Shown here one piece after another: positions 41,565-51,177 of a stretch of 64,000 nt of DNA. Positions within the stretch are counted from its first letter, which is position 1. Every line of letters begins with the position of its first letter. The stretch comes from Exiguobacterium artemiae 255-15 (lineage in GTDB: Bacteria > Bacillota > Bacilli > Exiguobacteriales > Exiguobacteriaceae). The stretch covers positions 2,382,001 to 2,446,000 of the forward strand of contig NC_010556.1 of NCBI RefSeq assembly GCF_000019905.1, given 5' to 3'. A program made the position numbers and the translations under genes. The notes below the pieces were generated by a model. The model did no database searches. It was not told where the DNA came from and saw only the letters and a program-made list of their open reading frames with translations.

Positions 41565-41972
41565 TTAAGCATTTCGATTGAAATGTGCGCGATCAAGCGC
41601 GGACTGACCATATGTAAAATCATCAGCTTCTGGTATCAGCAGTTCCAGATGCCAGTTTAAGTAATGTAACGACTGGGTGAGCAGCTCAGCATTTAATTCG
41701 TTGAGTACTTTTAACTGCCCGATCGTCTGAAGCAACCGACGCATGGAATCGACATCCTCCGGGTGGGTTTGCAGCCACTCCGTCATCGTCATCGTGCCCA
41801 TCTGCGCGAGGCGTTGCTGCTCCAACTGTTCGATTCGTTTCAAATGAATCGGCTCTTCCTTGACGAGCTGCGAAAGACGTTGCATATCATTTTGAATCAA
41901 AACCTGTTTTTTTTCTTCTGCCAGTTTAAGTAATGCGGCATGTTCCGCCGTCAGCTGATCGATGAGTTCCAT
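41565..41972 (-). CDS. flgN: FlgN-like flagellar export chaperone
   Basis: 135 residues, helical and Gln/Leu/Glu-rich, in the place of flgN just before flgK. FlgN chaperones FlgK and FlgL. ATG at 41972 has GAGGAGG about 9 bases upstream; the reading from 42008 would begin inside the terminator hairpin at 42010-42046. Confidence 0.85.
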   Translation of the reverse strand: MELIDQLTAEHAALLKLAEEKKQVLIQNDMQRLSQLVKEEPIHLKRIEQLEQQRLAQMGTMTMTEWLQTHPEDVDSMRRLLQTIGQLKVLNELNAELLTQSLHYLNWHLELLIPEADDFTYGQSALDRAHFNRNA

Positions 41973-42009
41973 CCGTCCTGTCCTCCTCTTTTGTCTCGAT
42001 TCGTTCATA

Positions 42010-42046
42010 TAAAAAGCGACCCGCGCATCCGTGCCCCGAGTCGCCC
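42010..42046 (-). terminator. Terminator-like hairpin between flgM and flgN
   Basis: Minus strand GCGACTCGGGGCAC/GCGCGGGTCGC stem followed by five T, only about 40 bases before the flgN start. It could reduce flgN-flgK-flgL read-through. Confidence 0.75.
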
Positions 42047-42067
42047 CTATTGTCTAAGTTAGTCTTC

Positions 42068-42316
42068 TTACAAGTTCAAGAAACGTTCCGCGATTTTCTT
42101 CGCATCCGGTTTGTAGGTTCCATCCTGAATGGCTTGTCGAAGAGATTCAATTTTTTCGGTCCGTGAAGGCGTCGTTTCGTTGAAGCGCAGACGTGCTTCG
42201 CTTGAAATCGTCACTTCATCCGGACGATTCGTACGTGTTGGTTCTGTTCCTTCTACTTTTTGATTTCTTTCGTACGTCTTAGGCATGTTAACCCACTTCG
42301 TAGAATCAATTCGCAT
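42068..42316 (-). CDS. flgM: Anti-sigma-D factor FlgM
   Basis: 82 residues; C-terminal sigma-binding pattern VTISSEARLRF...KIESLRQAIQDGTYKPDAKKIAERFL is typical. Holds sigma-D until the hook is finished; in Gram-positives release is not by simple export alone. Between yvyF and flgN, the B. subtilis order. Confidence 0.94.
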   Translation of the reverse strand: MRIDSTKWVNMPKTYERNQKVEGTEPTRTNRPDEVTISSEARLRFNETTPSRTEKIESLRQAIQDGTYKPDAKKIAERFLNL

Positions 42317-42352
42317 GTGAACACCTGCTTTCTAGACTACAAGATTCTTAAT

Positions 42353-42733
42353 TCAAGTTCGATACGTTCGCGGTTTCGAAGGGGTAGAAGAATCAAGCAT
42401 CGCTTGGGCGAGTTCACGTCGTAATTTCTCACGACATTCGGCACAAATCGTGCCATCACGGGAGGGCTTCCCGCAACTCTCACACATGATCTCCATCTGA
42501 GAAATTTCAGAGATCAACAATCGCCCTTCTTTGATGTAACGGAAGACCGTTTCTCTCTTTACTCCGATAGCCATCTCAACATCTTTAGGTGAGGTTCGGA
42601 TTTTTCGCCGTTCTCGCAGGAACTCACGCACCTTCTCAAAATCAGTATGATCTTTTCTGATACAATCGACACACAGATCAGAAGATTGACGAACAAATAA
42701 CTTCCCGCAAGTTTTGCAGTTTAATACATCCAT
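42353..42733 (-). CDS. yvyF: YvyF-like flagellar operon protein
   Basis: 126 residues with two zinc-ribbon-like pairs at the start (NCKTCGK, LCVDCIR), a helix-turn-helix-like middle (VEMAIGVKRETVFRYIKEGRL) and two more pairs at the end (CESCGKP, CAECREK). Found before flgM throughout Bacillales. ATG at 42733 is 6 bases from GAGGTG. First gene after a sigma-D promoter. Confidence 0.9.
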   Translation of the reverse strand: MDVLNCKTCGKLFVRQSSDLCVDCIRKDHTDFEKVREFLRERRKIRTSPKDVEMAIGVKRETVFRYIKEGRLLISEISQMEIMCESCGKPSRDGTICAECREKLRRELAQAMLDSSTPSKPRTYRT

Positions 42734-42752
42734 TTCCTTCACCTCATATTGA

Positions 42753-42778
42753 ATATCGGCAGGAATGAAGATTTTTTA
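42753..42778 (-). promoter_or_regulatory. Sigma-D promoter of the yvyF-flgM operon
   Basis: Minus strand TAAA (42775-42778, overlapping the comFC stop), 14-base spacer, exact GCCGATAT (42753-42760). Confidence 0.8.
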
Positions 42779-43423
42779 AACACTTCGAAATAAAGTTACC
42801 GCAGAAATTTCTTTCGCACCGGCTTCATAGAGCCGCGAAGCCGCTTGGTGCAAGGTGGTTCCGGTCGTATAGACATCATCGACCAGTAAAATCGTTTTTC
42901 CGGTCACCGGTTGCATGACATGATACGGATTGTCCCGTTCCAGTCGTTCGTGCCTCGTCTGATGACTGAATGCGACTCCGTTCGTCCGTTCCAGCACAAG
43001 CCGGATCCGTCCCCGCATCATCCGGGCGATCAGTTCCGCCTGATTGAAGCGGCGCTCGCCCAACCGCTCCGGACTGAGCGGAACCGGGACAATCCATTCC
43101 TGTTTGACTTTTACCTTCTTGAGCTCTGTTTTAAACACGTCGAGCAAAGCCGTGTCCCCGAGAAACTTATACCGTTTCATGAACGCCTTTGCTTGTGTCT
43201 GATAAAGAAATAGCGGGTGCGTGACCAATCGCTGTCCCTGGTTGCGCCAGTTTTGACAATCCGGACAGAGCGGCGGTCCCGGTTTGCCGCAATCCTCACA
43301 TCCTTCGCATTCCCCTCTTTTTACAAATTCTATTTTACAGGTCGGACACAGGGTTTGCCTAGTCCAGACATTTGATAACGTCCAAACGGGTAAAAAGTCC
43401 TGTCCGCACAGGTGACAGTTCAT
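42776..43423 (-). CDS. comFC: ComFC, phosphoribosyltransferase-like DNA-uptake protein
   Basis: 215 residues: N-terminal zinc ribbon pairs (CHLCG, CPTCK, CEGCEDCGK, CPDC) and a PRTase domain with the PRPP loop ILLVDDVYTTGTTL near residue 180. Needed for natural transformation together with ComFA. Overlaps comFA as ATGA. comFB, present between comFA and comFC in B. subtilis, is missing. Confidence 0.95.
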   Translation of the reverse strand: MNCHLCGQDFLPVWTLSNVWTRQTLCPTCKIEFVKRGECEGCEDCGKPGPPLCPDCQNWRNQGQRLVTHPLFLYQTQAKAFMKRYKFLGDTALLDVFKTELKKVKVKQEWIVPVPLSPERLGERRFNQAELIARMMRGRIRLVLERTNGVAFSHQTRHERLERDNPYHVMQPVTGKTILLVDDVYTTGTTLHQAASRLYEAGAKEISAVTLFRSV

Positions 43424-44634
43424 CGAAATCCCTCCCGGTTCGCTCGTTTAATGTGATCAATCGCTTCGTACATCGCGTCGGACCGGTCATTGGCAAACAA
43501 TACGACGTCCCCTTCCGGAAAATCAGCACTTCGTCCGACCCGCCCGCTGATCTGAATCAGGGCCGCACTGCTGAAGGAGTGATCGGCATCGAGAACAGCG
43601 ACCTGAACGTTGATCAACGTCACGCCGCGCTCGAGAATCGTCGTCGTCAACAGAACACCCGTCGTTTGACGGAACCGGGCGACTTTCGTAATCCGGTCCG
43701 GATCGGCCGCATGGACGGTTTCACACGTGATGCCCTGCTGCTGTAAACAGGTCTGCCATGTTTCAAGCGCCTCGACTTGCGGTACGAACAACAGACGTGG
43801 TTTACCCGCATGCGTCAGGACCCAGTCCACGACGTCATGTTTCCCGTAAGGAACCTGCAGGCGGGGTGTAGGCAACGGAAACCCGTGATACCGGCGCATC
43901 AGACGGACTGTCGGCAGTCGTCGATCGCGGAGTGAAGGGGTCGCACTGAGTAAAATCAGGGAAGCACCGGGAGCCGTCGCCTGCCGGACATACCGGTGTA
44001 ACGTCCGATCGGTCCGGTACGGAAAGGCATCGACCTCATCAATGAAGACGACGTCAAAACAAGCCCGGTAATGAATCAATTGGTGGGTCGTACTGATTGT
44101 AATATCGCCGATCCCAAGCCGGTCTTCGGATCCTCCGAACAAGGAGACGATCGTCGCCTGTTGAAACGCACGTCTCAGATGCCCCGTCAATTCCCGGACG
44201 ACATCCGCCCGCGGTGCCGTGATCAGAACACGGCGATTCGTCGAGAGTGCCCGTTCGATCCCCGGAAACAGCATCGGTGTTTTACCGGCGCCGCAAACGG
44301 CATGGACGAGCAACCGTTTCCGTTGATCGATCGTCCGGACGATTGCCTCGGCAATCCGTTGCTGATCACTCGTCAAGTTCAGTTCCGTATGATGATCGGG
44401 ACGGACGGGGTCGAGCGGACGCGGATCCGTGACAAGACGGTCACACGTCCGCAGTTTGCCGAAAATCAAACAATGTCTGCAGTAATAACAGCGTTTCCCG
44501 CACGTACACGGTCCCCGGGTCGGTAACTTTCCGCATCGCTCACAACGCCATGTGACAGCCGGCCGGTATTCAAGAGGAGCATCGACCGGCGTGTCGATCC
44601 GGTAGTCGGGAATCAATCGTCCACGTAAATCCAT
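43420..44634 (-). CDS. comFA: ComFA, DNA-uptake ATPase/helicase
   Basis: 404 residues. N-terminal four-cysteine zinc finger region (CERCGKLP, CTCGKRCYYCRHC), Walker A VCGAGKTPM (about 116-124), DEAD-box variant FIDEVDAF (about 198-205), motif III LLSATPS, and helicase motif VI QISGRVGRSADFP. Drives import of single-stranded DNA. Somewhat shorter than B. subtilis ComFA (463), mainly at the N-terminus. No clear ComK box was found in the 90 bases upstream. Confidence 0.95.
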   Translation of the reverse strand: MDLRGRLIPDYRIDTPVDAPLEYRPAVTWRCERCGKLPTRGPCTCGKRCYYCRHCLIFGKLRTCDRLVTDPRPLDPVRPDHHTELNLTSDQQRIAEAIVRTIDQRKRLLVHAVCGAGKTPMLFPGIERALSTNRRVLITAPRADVVRELTGHLRRAFQQATIVSLFGGSEDRLGIGDITISTTHQLIHYRACFDVVFIDEVDAFPYRTDRTLHRYVRQATAPGASLILLSATPSLRDRRLPTVRLMRRYHGFPLPTPRLQVPYGKHDVVDWVLTHAGKPRLLFVPQVEALETWQTCLQQQGITCETVHAADPDRITKVARFRQTTGVLLTTTILERGVTLINVQVAVLDADHSFSSAALIQISGRVGRSADFPEGDVVLFANDRSDAMYEAIDHIKRANREGFR

Positions 44635-44727
44635 AAGTCACTTCCTTTCGTCAACTGACTCTCCCTTTCGGCAAGACGGACGGACTTCCTGCCGCCGCTT
44701 GAAAGCCCCTATTTGGAATAACGGGAC

Positions 44728-44759
44728 GAAAAAAACGTATCTGCTTTCGCAGATACGCC
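44728..44759 (-). terminator. Terminator of degV
   Basis: GCGTATCTGC/GCAGATACG stem with GAAA loop and seven T on the minus strand. Confidence 0.93.
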
Positions 44760-44793
44760 GTTGTTCGTTGTATGTCCTATGGATAATACAGGG

Positions 44794-45639
44794 TTACGCT
44801 TCTTGATACCAGGTAATACCGATTGCACCGGGTCCCAGATGGGTTCCGATGACCGGACCGAACACACTCATCTCCATCCGGGCGTCCGGGAACCGTTCTT
44901 GCAGGACGGCAATTTCCGCTTCCGCTTTCGATGAATCTTCCGCATGGATGACTCCGATGACATATCCGGCACCGGTTCCTTGAATCGTCTCATCCATCAT
45001 TTCTTCAATCCGTTTGACAGCACGTTTGAACGTCCGGATTTTTTCGAACGGAACGATTTTCCCGTCGACGAAATGAAGAACCGGTTTGATTTTAAGAAAA
45101 GAGCCGACGACGGCCTGCGTCATGCTGAGACGTCCGCCGCGGTGCAGGTGTTCGAGGTCATCGACCACGAAATAGGCACGGATGACGTCTTTTAATGCTT
45201 CAAGACGGGCGACGATTTCAAGTGCCGTCGCGCCGGCGTCACGCATCCGAACCGCTTCCTTGACCAGGAAGGCTTGCGGCATGCAGGAAATCCGGGAATC
45301 AATCGGATGCACCTCGACGTGTTCGACCATCATGTTGATCGTATGTAGTGCCTGGTACGTCCCGCTGATTCCACTCGATAACGTGATGCCGATGATATCC
45401 GTTCCCTGCGGCAACTGTTCAAACGATTCGACGAGATCGCCGATGTTCGGCTGTGATGTCGTCGGTAAGCTTCCGGTCTGAATGCGTTGATAAAAATCAG
45501 GTACGGAAATATCGAGTCCTTCACGATACGCATCTCCGTCGAAGATGACACTAAGCGGTGCAACATGGACATTGTTTTCTTCACAATAGGTAGTTGGCAG
45601 ATAGGCAGTACTATCCGTTAAAATCACAATTTGGCTCAT
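44794..45639 (-). CDS. DegV family fatty-acid-binding protein
   Basis: 281 residues; ILTDSTAYLP at the start, TSQPNIGDLVESFEQL, LSSGISGTYQAL and a GPVIGTHLGPGAIG ending are DegV signatures. DegV (FakB-type) proteins bind a fatty acid for phosphorylation by FakA. Same place as yviA in B. subtilis, between degU and comFA. GAGGAAA ribosome site. Confidence 0.93.
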   Translation of the reverse strand: MSQIVILTDSTAYLPTTYCEENNVHVAPLSVIFDGDAYREGLDISVPDFYQRIQTGSLPTTSQPNIGDLVESFEQLPQGTDIIGITLSSGISGTYQALHTINMMVEHVEVHPIDSRISCMPQAFLVKEAVRMRDAGATALEIVARLEALKDVIRAYFVVDDLEHLHRGGRLSMTQAVVGSFLKIKPVLHFVDGKIVPFEKIRTFKRAVKRIEEMMDETIQGTGAGYVIGVIHAEDSSKAEAEIAVLQERFPDARMEMSVFGPVIGTHLGPGAIGITWYQEA

Positions 45640-45734
45640 TCGTGAATTTCCTCGCTTTTAAGAGTTCCGTCGTGACATAAGGTATTCTGACAGGTCACAA
45701 TCGCTTATTTATCATATCACAGGTTGAAGTTTGA

Positions 45735-45771
45735 AAAAAAGAAAGACGGAGCCGATTCGGCTTCCGTCCGT
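45735..45771 (-). terminator. Terminator of degSU
   Basis: GACGGAAGCCGA/TCGGCTCCGTC stem with a T-run on the minus strand. Confidence 0.85.
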
Positions 45772-45773
45772 AC

Positions 45774-46469
45774 TTAAACGACGACGACCCAGCCGCGGCG
45801 AATCGCTTCGACGACAGCACCGGTCCGGTCGGGCACATTCATTTTACGTAAAATAGAAGAAACATGGTTTTTGACGGTCTTCTCACTGATGAACAACGTA
45901 TCGCTGATCGCCCGGTTCGAGAAGCCGTCCGCGAGCAGCTGTAAGACTTCACATTCCCGGCGTGTCAACACATGTAACGGTGCTTCGGCGACACGTTTTT
46001 CAATCGGTTGCGAAGACATCGTCTGCTTCATCTTCATCAGACGACGGTACTCCTGTAACAAGTTCGGTGTGACTTTCGGGTGAACGTATCCGCCTTCCCG
46101 GTACACGGACCGGATCGCATTCACCAGTTCATCCGTCGCCATTTCTTTTAAGAGATAACCGACCGCACCTGCGCCAAGCGCGTGCATGACATAGGTTTCA
46201 TCGTCATGAATCGACAAAATGATGACCCGGACTTCCGGATGGACTTCCATCAGACGTTTCGTCGCTTCGACGCCATTGACTTTCGGCATATTTATATCCA
46301 TTAAGACGATATCAGGCTGATGCGCTTCAACGAGTGGAATCACGTCTGCTCCACTCTCGCCCTCCGCGACGACGACGAATTCTTCTTCGAAATCAAGAAT
46401 CCGTTTGACGCCTTCCCGGAATAACTGATGATCGTCGATGATGACTACTTTTACTTGCTCGTTATTCAC
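45774..46469 (-). CDS. degU: Two-component response regulator DegU
   Basis: 231 residues: NarL-family. Receiver with DD near 11-12, phospho-Asp in [11 protein letters not shown] (about 56), and LuxR-type helix-turn-helix at the end ([36 protein letters not shown]). Controls exoenzymes, motility and, unphosphorylated, comK in B. subtilis. Overlaps degS (ATGA). Confidence 0.96.
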   Translation of the reverse strand: MNNEQVKVVIIDDHQLFREGVKRILDFEEEFVVVAEGESGADVIPLVEAHQPDIVLMDINMPKVNGVEATKRLMEVHPEVRVIILSIHDDETYVMHALGAGAVGYLLKEMATDELVNAIRSVYREGGYVHPKVTPNLLQEYRRLMKMKQTMSSQPIEKRVAEAPLHVLTRRECEVLQLLADGFSNRAISDTLFISEKTVKNHVSSILRKMNVPDRTGAVVEAIRRGWVVVV

Positions 46470-47638
46470 AGTGTTTCTCCTCTCGCTCCGGATTCCTCAA
46501 CTGGAATCCTTACCTTGATGACTGTCCCTTTACCCGGCTGCGTCTCAATCTCAAACTCACCGTCTATCAATTCAATCCGTTCCCGCATCCCGATCAGTCC
46601 GAATGACTCATCACACGATTCGACAATGGAATTAAAGTCAAATCCAATCCCGTTATCCTTGACATGAATCCTAACAGAATGTTGATACTGTTCTATGATA
46701 ATACGAATGTCCACTGCTTTGGAATGCTTAACTGCATTTTGGACCGCTTCCTGAACAATTCGGAAGACAGCGACTTCATAGGTGGATTCAATCCGTTCCC
46801 CGCCACCGAGATAATTAAAGTGAATCGGAATATTAGAAATTTCCTGCATATGCCGTAAATACCGTTCCAGTGTCGGGACGAATCCGAGATCGTCAAGCGT
46901 CATCGGACGTAAATCGTAAATGATACGGCGAATATCGGCGAGTCCGTCACGGATCAATTTCCGCAGACGGTGGATCTCTTCAAAGGCCGCTTCTGCACCG
47001 TTATGTTGGTGAATCTTTTCAATTAAATCGGCGCGGATCAAAACATGTGCAAGTGTCTGCGCCGGACCGTCATGCATATCCCTCGACAGGCGGCGCCGTT
47101 CATTTTCTGCCGATTGGAAGACCTTTAAGCCCATCTCCTGTTTTTGCATTGCTTTTTCGTACTTTTCGTTCATGACCTGCATGTCGTCCGTCAGGAAGTT
47201 CAGCACGACGGAAACCCGGCTGATCAACATGTCGGCACGTTCAATCGTTTCATCCAGTTGAACGAGACGGCGTTCCAGCTCGTCCCGGCGCTTTCGGCAG
47301 TTCATCTCATCACGTTGGTTGATGAACGATTCGAGTTGGAGTGCGTTGGCTGTCTCATAAGCAGTCCGGATGTCTTGTTCTGAGTAGTTGTCGAAGTTCT
47401 TGCTCACGATGACGAGTCGCGCTTTCGAATCCTTAATATGTCGTTCTAGCCGTTCCGCTTCTTTAATATAGTCGTGAACGCGTGTCTTCAGTTCCCGTAA
47501 CTCCTGCTGGATTTCAGCATACTGTTCCCGTGAACTTTCCGTAATCCGGACGATTTCTTCCCGGCTTTCTTCTACGACACCAATGATGTTCTGTACGATA
47601 TCATTCAAGGACAGTCGCTCCCCCATCTCATTCGTCAT
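46466..47638 (-). CDS. degS: Sensor histidine kinase DegS (cytoplasmic)
   Basis: 390 residues with no membrane helix: a long N-terminal coiled-coil sensor (1-175), HisKA_3 with [20 protein letters not shown] (His about 192), and an HATPase domain ([38 protein letters not shown]). Phosphorylates DegU. GGAGGGA ribosome site. Confidence 0.96.
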   Translation of the reverse strand: MTNEMGERLSLNDIVQNIIGVVEESREEIVRITESSREQYAEIQQELRELKTRVHDYIKEAERLERHIKDSKARLVIVSKNFDNYSEQDIRTAYETANALQLESFINQRDEMNCRKRRDELERRLVQLDETIERADMLISRVSVVLNFLTDDMQVMNEKYEKAMQKQEMGLKVFQSAENERRRLSRDMHDGPAQTLAHVLIRADLIEKIHQHNGAEAAFEEIHRLRKLIRDGLADIRRIIYDLRPMTLDDLGFVPTLERYLRHMQEISNIPIHFNYLGGGERIESTYEVAVFRIVQEAVQNAVKHSKAVDIRIIIEQYQHSVRIHVKDNGIGFDFNSIVESCDESFGLIGMRERIELIDGEFEIETQPGKGTVIKVRIPVEESGARGETL

Positions 47639-47737
47639 ACTACTCCCTCCGTTCCTTGCCAGTCCCCCACGGTTGTCTCTCTCTCAAATCGTCGTTATGC
47701 TAGAAAGAACTAGTTAACGAGGAGGACATTTTTGATT

Positions 47738-48379
47738 ATGACATTATTTAATTATTATACAGTAAAAGAAAACGGTTTCCATGAAATCATTATCCAAAAG
47801 TCACGATTTATTACATATTTGGCGCGTGCCACCTCGGAAGAAGAGGCTCAAGCCTTCATTGCCGATCTCAAAAAGAAACATTCGAATGCCAATCATAATT
47901 GCTCCGCTTACGTCATCGGTGAACACAATGAGATTCAAAAAGCCAACGATGACGGGGAACCGAGCGGAACGGCAGGCGTCCCGATGCTGGAAGTCTTAAA
48001 AAAACGGAATCTCCGCAATACGGTCGTCGTCGTCACGCGCTACTTCGGCGGCATCAAGCTCGGCGGCGGCGGCTTGATCCGGGCTTACGGTTCCAGTGTC
48101 TCGGAAGGGTTGAACGCTGTCGGTATCGTGGAGCGGATTGCCCACGATTTAGTCGAAGTCACAGTCGATTATACGTGGCTCGGAAAGCTGGAGAATGAGT
48201 TACGGGCAACCGAACACATCATCGATCAGATTCATTATCTCGATCATGTCAAAATCGATGTCTGGGTCGAAGAAACCGCCGTCCCTGCTTTTTTTGAGTG
48301 GATGACGAATTTGACGAACGGACAGGCTCTGCTTGAGAAAACCGATTCGCGCTACGTCGACCGTGACATTCAACCTTGA
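47738..48379 (+). CDS. yvyE: YvyE/YigZ (IMPACT) family protein
   Basis: 213 residues. UPF0029 N-terminal domain with IIQKSRFITYLARATSEEEA, DDGEPSGTAGVPML and VVTRYFGGIKLGGGGLIRAYG, and a C-terminal DUF1949 domain. Role uncertain; the IMPACT family is linked to translation control in eukaryotes. ATG at 47738 lies 12 bases from GAGGAGG; a TTG at 47732 is 6 bases away and could be used instead. Gene order degS-yvyE-LCP-tagO as in B. subtilis. Confidence 0.92.
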   Translation: MTLFNYYTVKENGFHEIIIQKSRFITYLARATSEEEAQAFIADLKKKHSNANHNCSAYVIGEHNEIQKANDDGEPSGTAGVPMLEVLKKRNLRNTVVVVTRYFGGIKLGGGGLIRAYGSSVSEGLNAVGIVERIAHDLVEVTVDYTWLGKLENELRATEHIIDQIHYLDHVKIDVWVEETAVPAFFEWMTNLTNGQALLEKTDSRYVDRDIQP

Positions 48380-48447
48380 CCTGCTATACTGATTGTAAAG
48401 AATTTAAAAGTTTTCTAATAATTCAGTAAAGTAAGGAGTAATGAACC

Positions 48448-49479
48448 GTGGATGATTCCAAACGATCCCGTTCTGCCAAACCAAAACCAAAGCGGTCGTG
48501 GTTTAAAGTGTTCGTCACCGTCTTTCTGGTCGTGTTCATCGCCGGAGGTGCTGCATTTGCCTATGTCGCCAACAAAACGTTTCAAACAGCTAAACAATCG
48601 GAAGTCGAACTGTCGCGCGGAGATAAATCAGACAAACGGGCTGCTGCCGTTGACTTAACGAAAGATCATTTTTCCGTCCTGCTCGTCGGAACGGATGAAC
48701 GTCCCGGCGATACGTCTTCACGCGCCGATACGATGATTGTCGCAACGTTCAACAAAACGGATAAACAAGTCAATTTACTGAGTATTCCCCGTGATTCCCT
48801 CGTCATGATTCCGTCTGTCGGGTACGAAGATAAAATCAATCATTCCTATGCATTCGGTGGCATTGATTCAACGATTGAGACCGTCGAAACGTTACTTGAT
48901 ATCCCGATCGATTATTACGGTTCGATCAACTTCAACGGTGTTGTGGCGATCGTCGATGCCGTCGGCGGCATTGACGTTGATGTCAAATTACCGATCGATA
49001 CGTTGAACTCCTCCGATAAAAAAGGCGGCGTCAAGCTCGAACCCGGTCTTCAACGGTTAAATGGTGAGGAAGCCCTTGCCTACGCCCGGATGCGTTACGA
49101 GGATCCGGAAGGCGATATCGGCCGGACCAAACGCCAACAACAGGTCGTCCAGGCGATCATCGACCAATCGACGTCATTTGGATCCATCACGAAGCTGAAT
49201 AAACTGATGGATGCGACGAGTGATAATTTCACGACGAACATGTCCCTGACGGAAGCGTTCCAATTACAACCGTTCGTCAAATCCTTGAACACCGTCAACC
49301 GGATTGACTTAAAGGGAACGGATACAAAAATCAACGGTGCCTACTATTATCAGCTCGACCCGAGTTCACTCGCCGATGCGAAAACAATGTTAAAGGAACA
49401 GCTGAACTTACCGGAGACGGCTGACGATTCGACCACTACACCGGAGGTTTCCAATGATTCGACCGTTGAAAGCAACTGA
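48448..49479 (+). CDS. LytR-CpsA-Psr (LCP) family wall polymer ligase
   Basis: 343 residues: basic cytoplasmic start, one membrane helix (about 23-45), then the extracellular LCP domain (about 75-280) with VGTDERPGDTSSRADTMIVATF, SIPRDSLV and YARMRYEDPEGDIGRTKRQQQ. LCP enzymes transfer wall teichoic acid or similar polymers from the lipid carrier to peptidoglycan. Same place as tagV (yvhJ) near tagO in B. subtilis. Ser/Thr-rich tail. Confidence 0.93.
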   Translation: MDDSKRSRSAKPKPKRSWFKVFVTVFLVVFIAGGAAFAYVANKTFQTAKQSEVELSRGDKSDKRAAAVDLTKDHFSVLLVGTDERPGDTSSRADTMIVATFNKTDKQVNLLSIPRDSLVMIPSVGYEDKINHSYAFGGIDSTIETVETLLDIPIDYYGSINFNGVVAIVDAVGGIDVDVKLPIDTLNSSDKKGGVKLEPGLQRLNGEEALAYARMRYEDPEGDIGRTKRQQQVVQAIIDQSTSFGSITKLNKLMDATSDNFTTNMSLTEAFQLQPFVKSLNTVNRIDLKGTDTKINGAYYYQLDPSSLADAKTMLKEQLNLPETADDSTTTPEVSNDSTVESN

Positions 49480-49885
49480 TTATCCCGAACTGTACCGGCT
49501 CCAGCAACAAGCGTACCGCGTCGAGGCCGATTTAATCGGCGCCACTTTCTTTCCGCCGCTTCTTCAATCGGAAGCAGCACTTCACGAAGAACAACCGGCC
49601 GGTTACATCACGCGTCTCGACGAACGGCTCGTCGGCGCTTTGACCGTCGAAGGGGAAACGATCACCCGGTTGCTCGTCTCCCCGGATTCTTTTCGTCAGG
49701 GCATCGCGACGCAATTGATCCGGCATACCTTGGAACATCAAGCGCTTCGTATCGTTTCGACGGCCGCCTTAAACGAACCGGCCATCACCTTGTATCGCCA
49801 ATTCGGATTCCGGCCTGTTCATCAAGTCAGACGGGATGCAATCGTTCTCGTGACACTCGAACGTGACGATGCACTTGATGTGTAA
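49454..49885 (+). CDS. GNAT family N-acetyltransferase
   Basis: 143 residues. Acetyl-CoA loop LLVSPDSFRQGIATQLI (about 75-91) and ending ITLYRQFGFRPVHQVRRD. Its ATG and CGGAGG ribosome site lie inside the end of the LCP gene (26-base overlap in another frame), so it is translationally coupled to it. Substrate unknown. Confidence 0.85.
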   Translation: MIRPLKATDYPELYRLQQQAYRVEADLIGATFFPPLLQSEAALHEEQPAGYITRLDERLVGALTVEGETITRLLVSPDSFRQGIATQLIRHTLEHQALRIVSTAALNEPAITLYRQFGFRPVHQVRRDAIVLVTLERDDALDV

Positions 49886-49894
49886 CGAATCATA

Positions 49895-49936
49895 GAAAAA
49901 GGGGTGACGGATATCAATATCCGTCACCCCTTTTTA
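49895..49936. terminator. Bidirectional terminator
   Basis: Perfect 18-19-base palindromic stem AAAAAGGGGTGACGGATAT/ATATCCGTCACCCCTTTTT between converging genes. Confidence 0.95.
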
Positions 49937-49965
49937 GCTGTAAATACTCGTACGTTTGACGTCAA

Positions 49966-51123
49966 TCAGAACCATCCCATGATCGATCCCATCACTGCAC
50001 CGAGGATCACAATCCGGAGCGGTGATTGTTTGTAGAAACGGAGCAGGCAAAACAGTCCGAAAACGATCAAAAAATCGATTCCTGTTTTGACACTCGACGT
50101 GAAGATCGGATCATATAACGCAGCGAGCAGAATACCGACGACTGCTGCATTGACACCAATCAACATCCGTCCGACCTGTTTATTGCCGCGGACCCGGTCC
50201 CAAAACGGCAAGACTCCAAGGACAAGTAAAAATCCGGGCAGGAAAATCGCGAGCGTCGCCAGGATTCCGCCCATTAGTCCGTTCACGACCGTCCCAAGAT
50301 ACGTCGCGAACGTAAAGAGTGGCCCCGGAACAGCTTGCGCTGCCGCATAACCGGCCAGGAAACTATCACCTGTCAAAAAGTCCGGCACCAGAGATTGCTG
50401 TAAAAACGGCAGGACGACATGTCCACCACCAAACACGAGGGCACCGGCACTGTACATGATACTCGTCAGCTGAAGATTCCCCGCGGCATTCGCCGCAAGG
50501 AACGGTGTTACGACAAGCAGGACGATGAACAGGATCAAAGCACTGATACTGAGCCATTTCGGGACACGGATATTGAGTCCGCCTCCACTTTCCGGTTCGT
50601 CCTTAAACAGAAATAATCCAAGCACGGCTGCAAGCAGCAGGACACCGACTTGCGCGAGCGGATGGGCGATCAACAAGACACCGGCCAACGCCAGCAACAT
50701 CAAAAATAACCGTTTCGGACCGACGGCAAGTTTTGTCCCCATACCGAGCACGGCGTCTGCAACGATCGCGACGGCAACAAGCTTGAGACCGTGAATGAAG
50801 CCTGCTTCCGTCAAATCGAATTCGGTTGCGAGCACTGCGAACAGAATCAGTAAAATGCTCGACGGTAACGTAAAGCCGATGAATGAGACGATCGCACCGA
50901 CGACGCCTCCCCGAACGAGACCAATCCCCATCCCGACCTGACTCGAAGCCGGTCCGGGCAGAAATTGACAAAGGGCGACAAGATCGGCGTATGCTTTCTC
51001 ACCCACCCACTTCCTTCGTTTGACATATTCCTCGTAAAAGTACCCTAAATGGGCGACAGGTCCGCCAAATGACGTTAATCCAAGTTTTAATGAGACGATG
51101 AAAATTTCGATCCATCTGTTCAT
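49966..51123 (-). CDS. chrA: Chromate transporter ChrA (two CHR domains)
   Basis: 385 residues, about ten hydrophobic segments in two homologous halves. Half 1 has SLKLGLTSFGGPVAHLGYFYEEYV and QFLPGPASSQVGMGIG; half 2 has AGALVFGGGHVVLPFL and AAQAVPGPLFTFATYLG. ChrA-type proteins export chromate with proton or sulfate exchange. ATG at 51123 has GAGGTG upstream; the reading from 51177 runs into the previous stop. It follows a DUF418 gene by 54 bases. Confidence 0.93.
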   Translation of the reverse strand: MNRWIEIFIVSLKLGLTSFGGPVAHLGYFYEEYVKRRKWVGEKAYADLVALCQFLPGPASSQVGMGIGLVRGGVVGAIVSFIGFTLPSSILLILFAVLATEFDLTEAGFIHGLKLVAVAIVADAVLGMGTKLAVGPKRLFLMLLALAGVLLIAHPLAQVGVLLLAAVLGLFLFKDEPESGGGLNIRVPKWLSISALILFIVLLVVTPFLAANAAGNLQLTSIMYSAGALVFGGGHVVLPFLQQSLVPDFLTGDSFLAGYAAAQAVPGPLFTFATYLGTVVNGLMGGILATLAIFLPGFLLVLGVLPFWDRVRGNKQVGRMLIGVNAAVVGILLAALYDPIFTSSVKTGIDFLIVFGLFCLLRFYKQSPLRIVILGAVMGSIMGWF

Positions 51124-51177
51124 CCGATCACCTCTACGCTGAATTATACGAAAACTTTGTAAATTTTCTGTGACCAT

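Noticed and set aside
44635-44727. A ComK box in front of comFA
   Set aside because: No AAAA-N5-TTTT pair was found in this interval.
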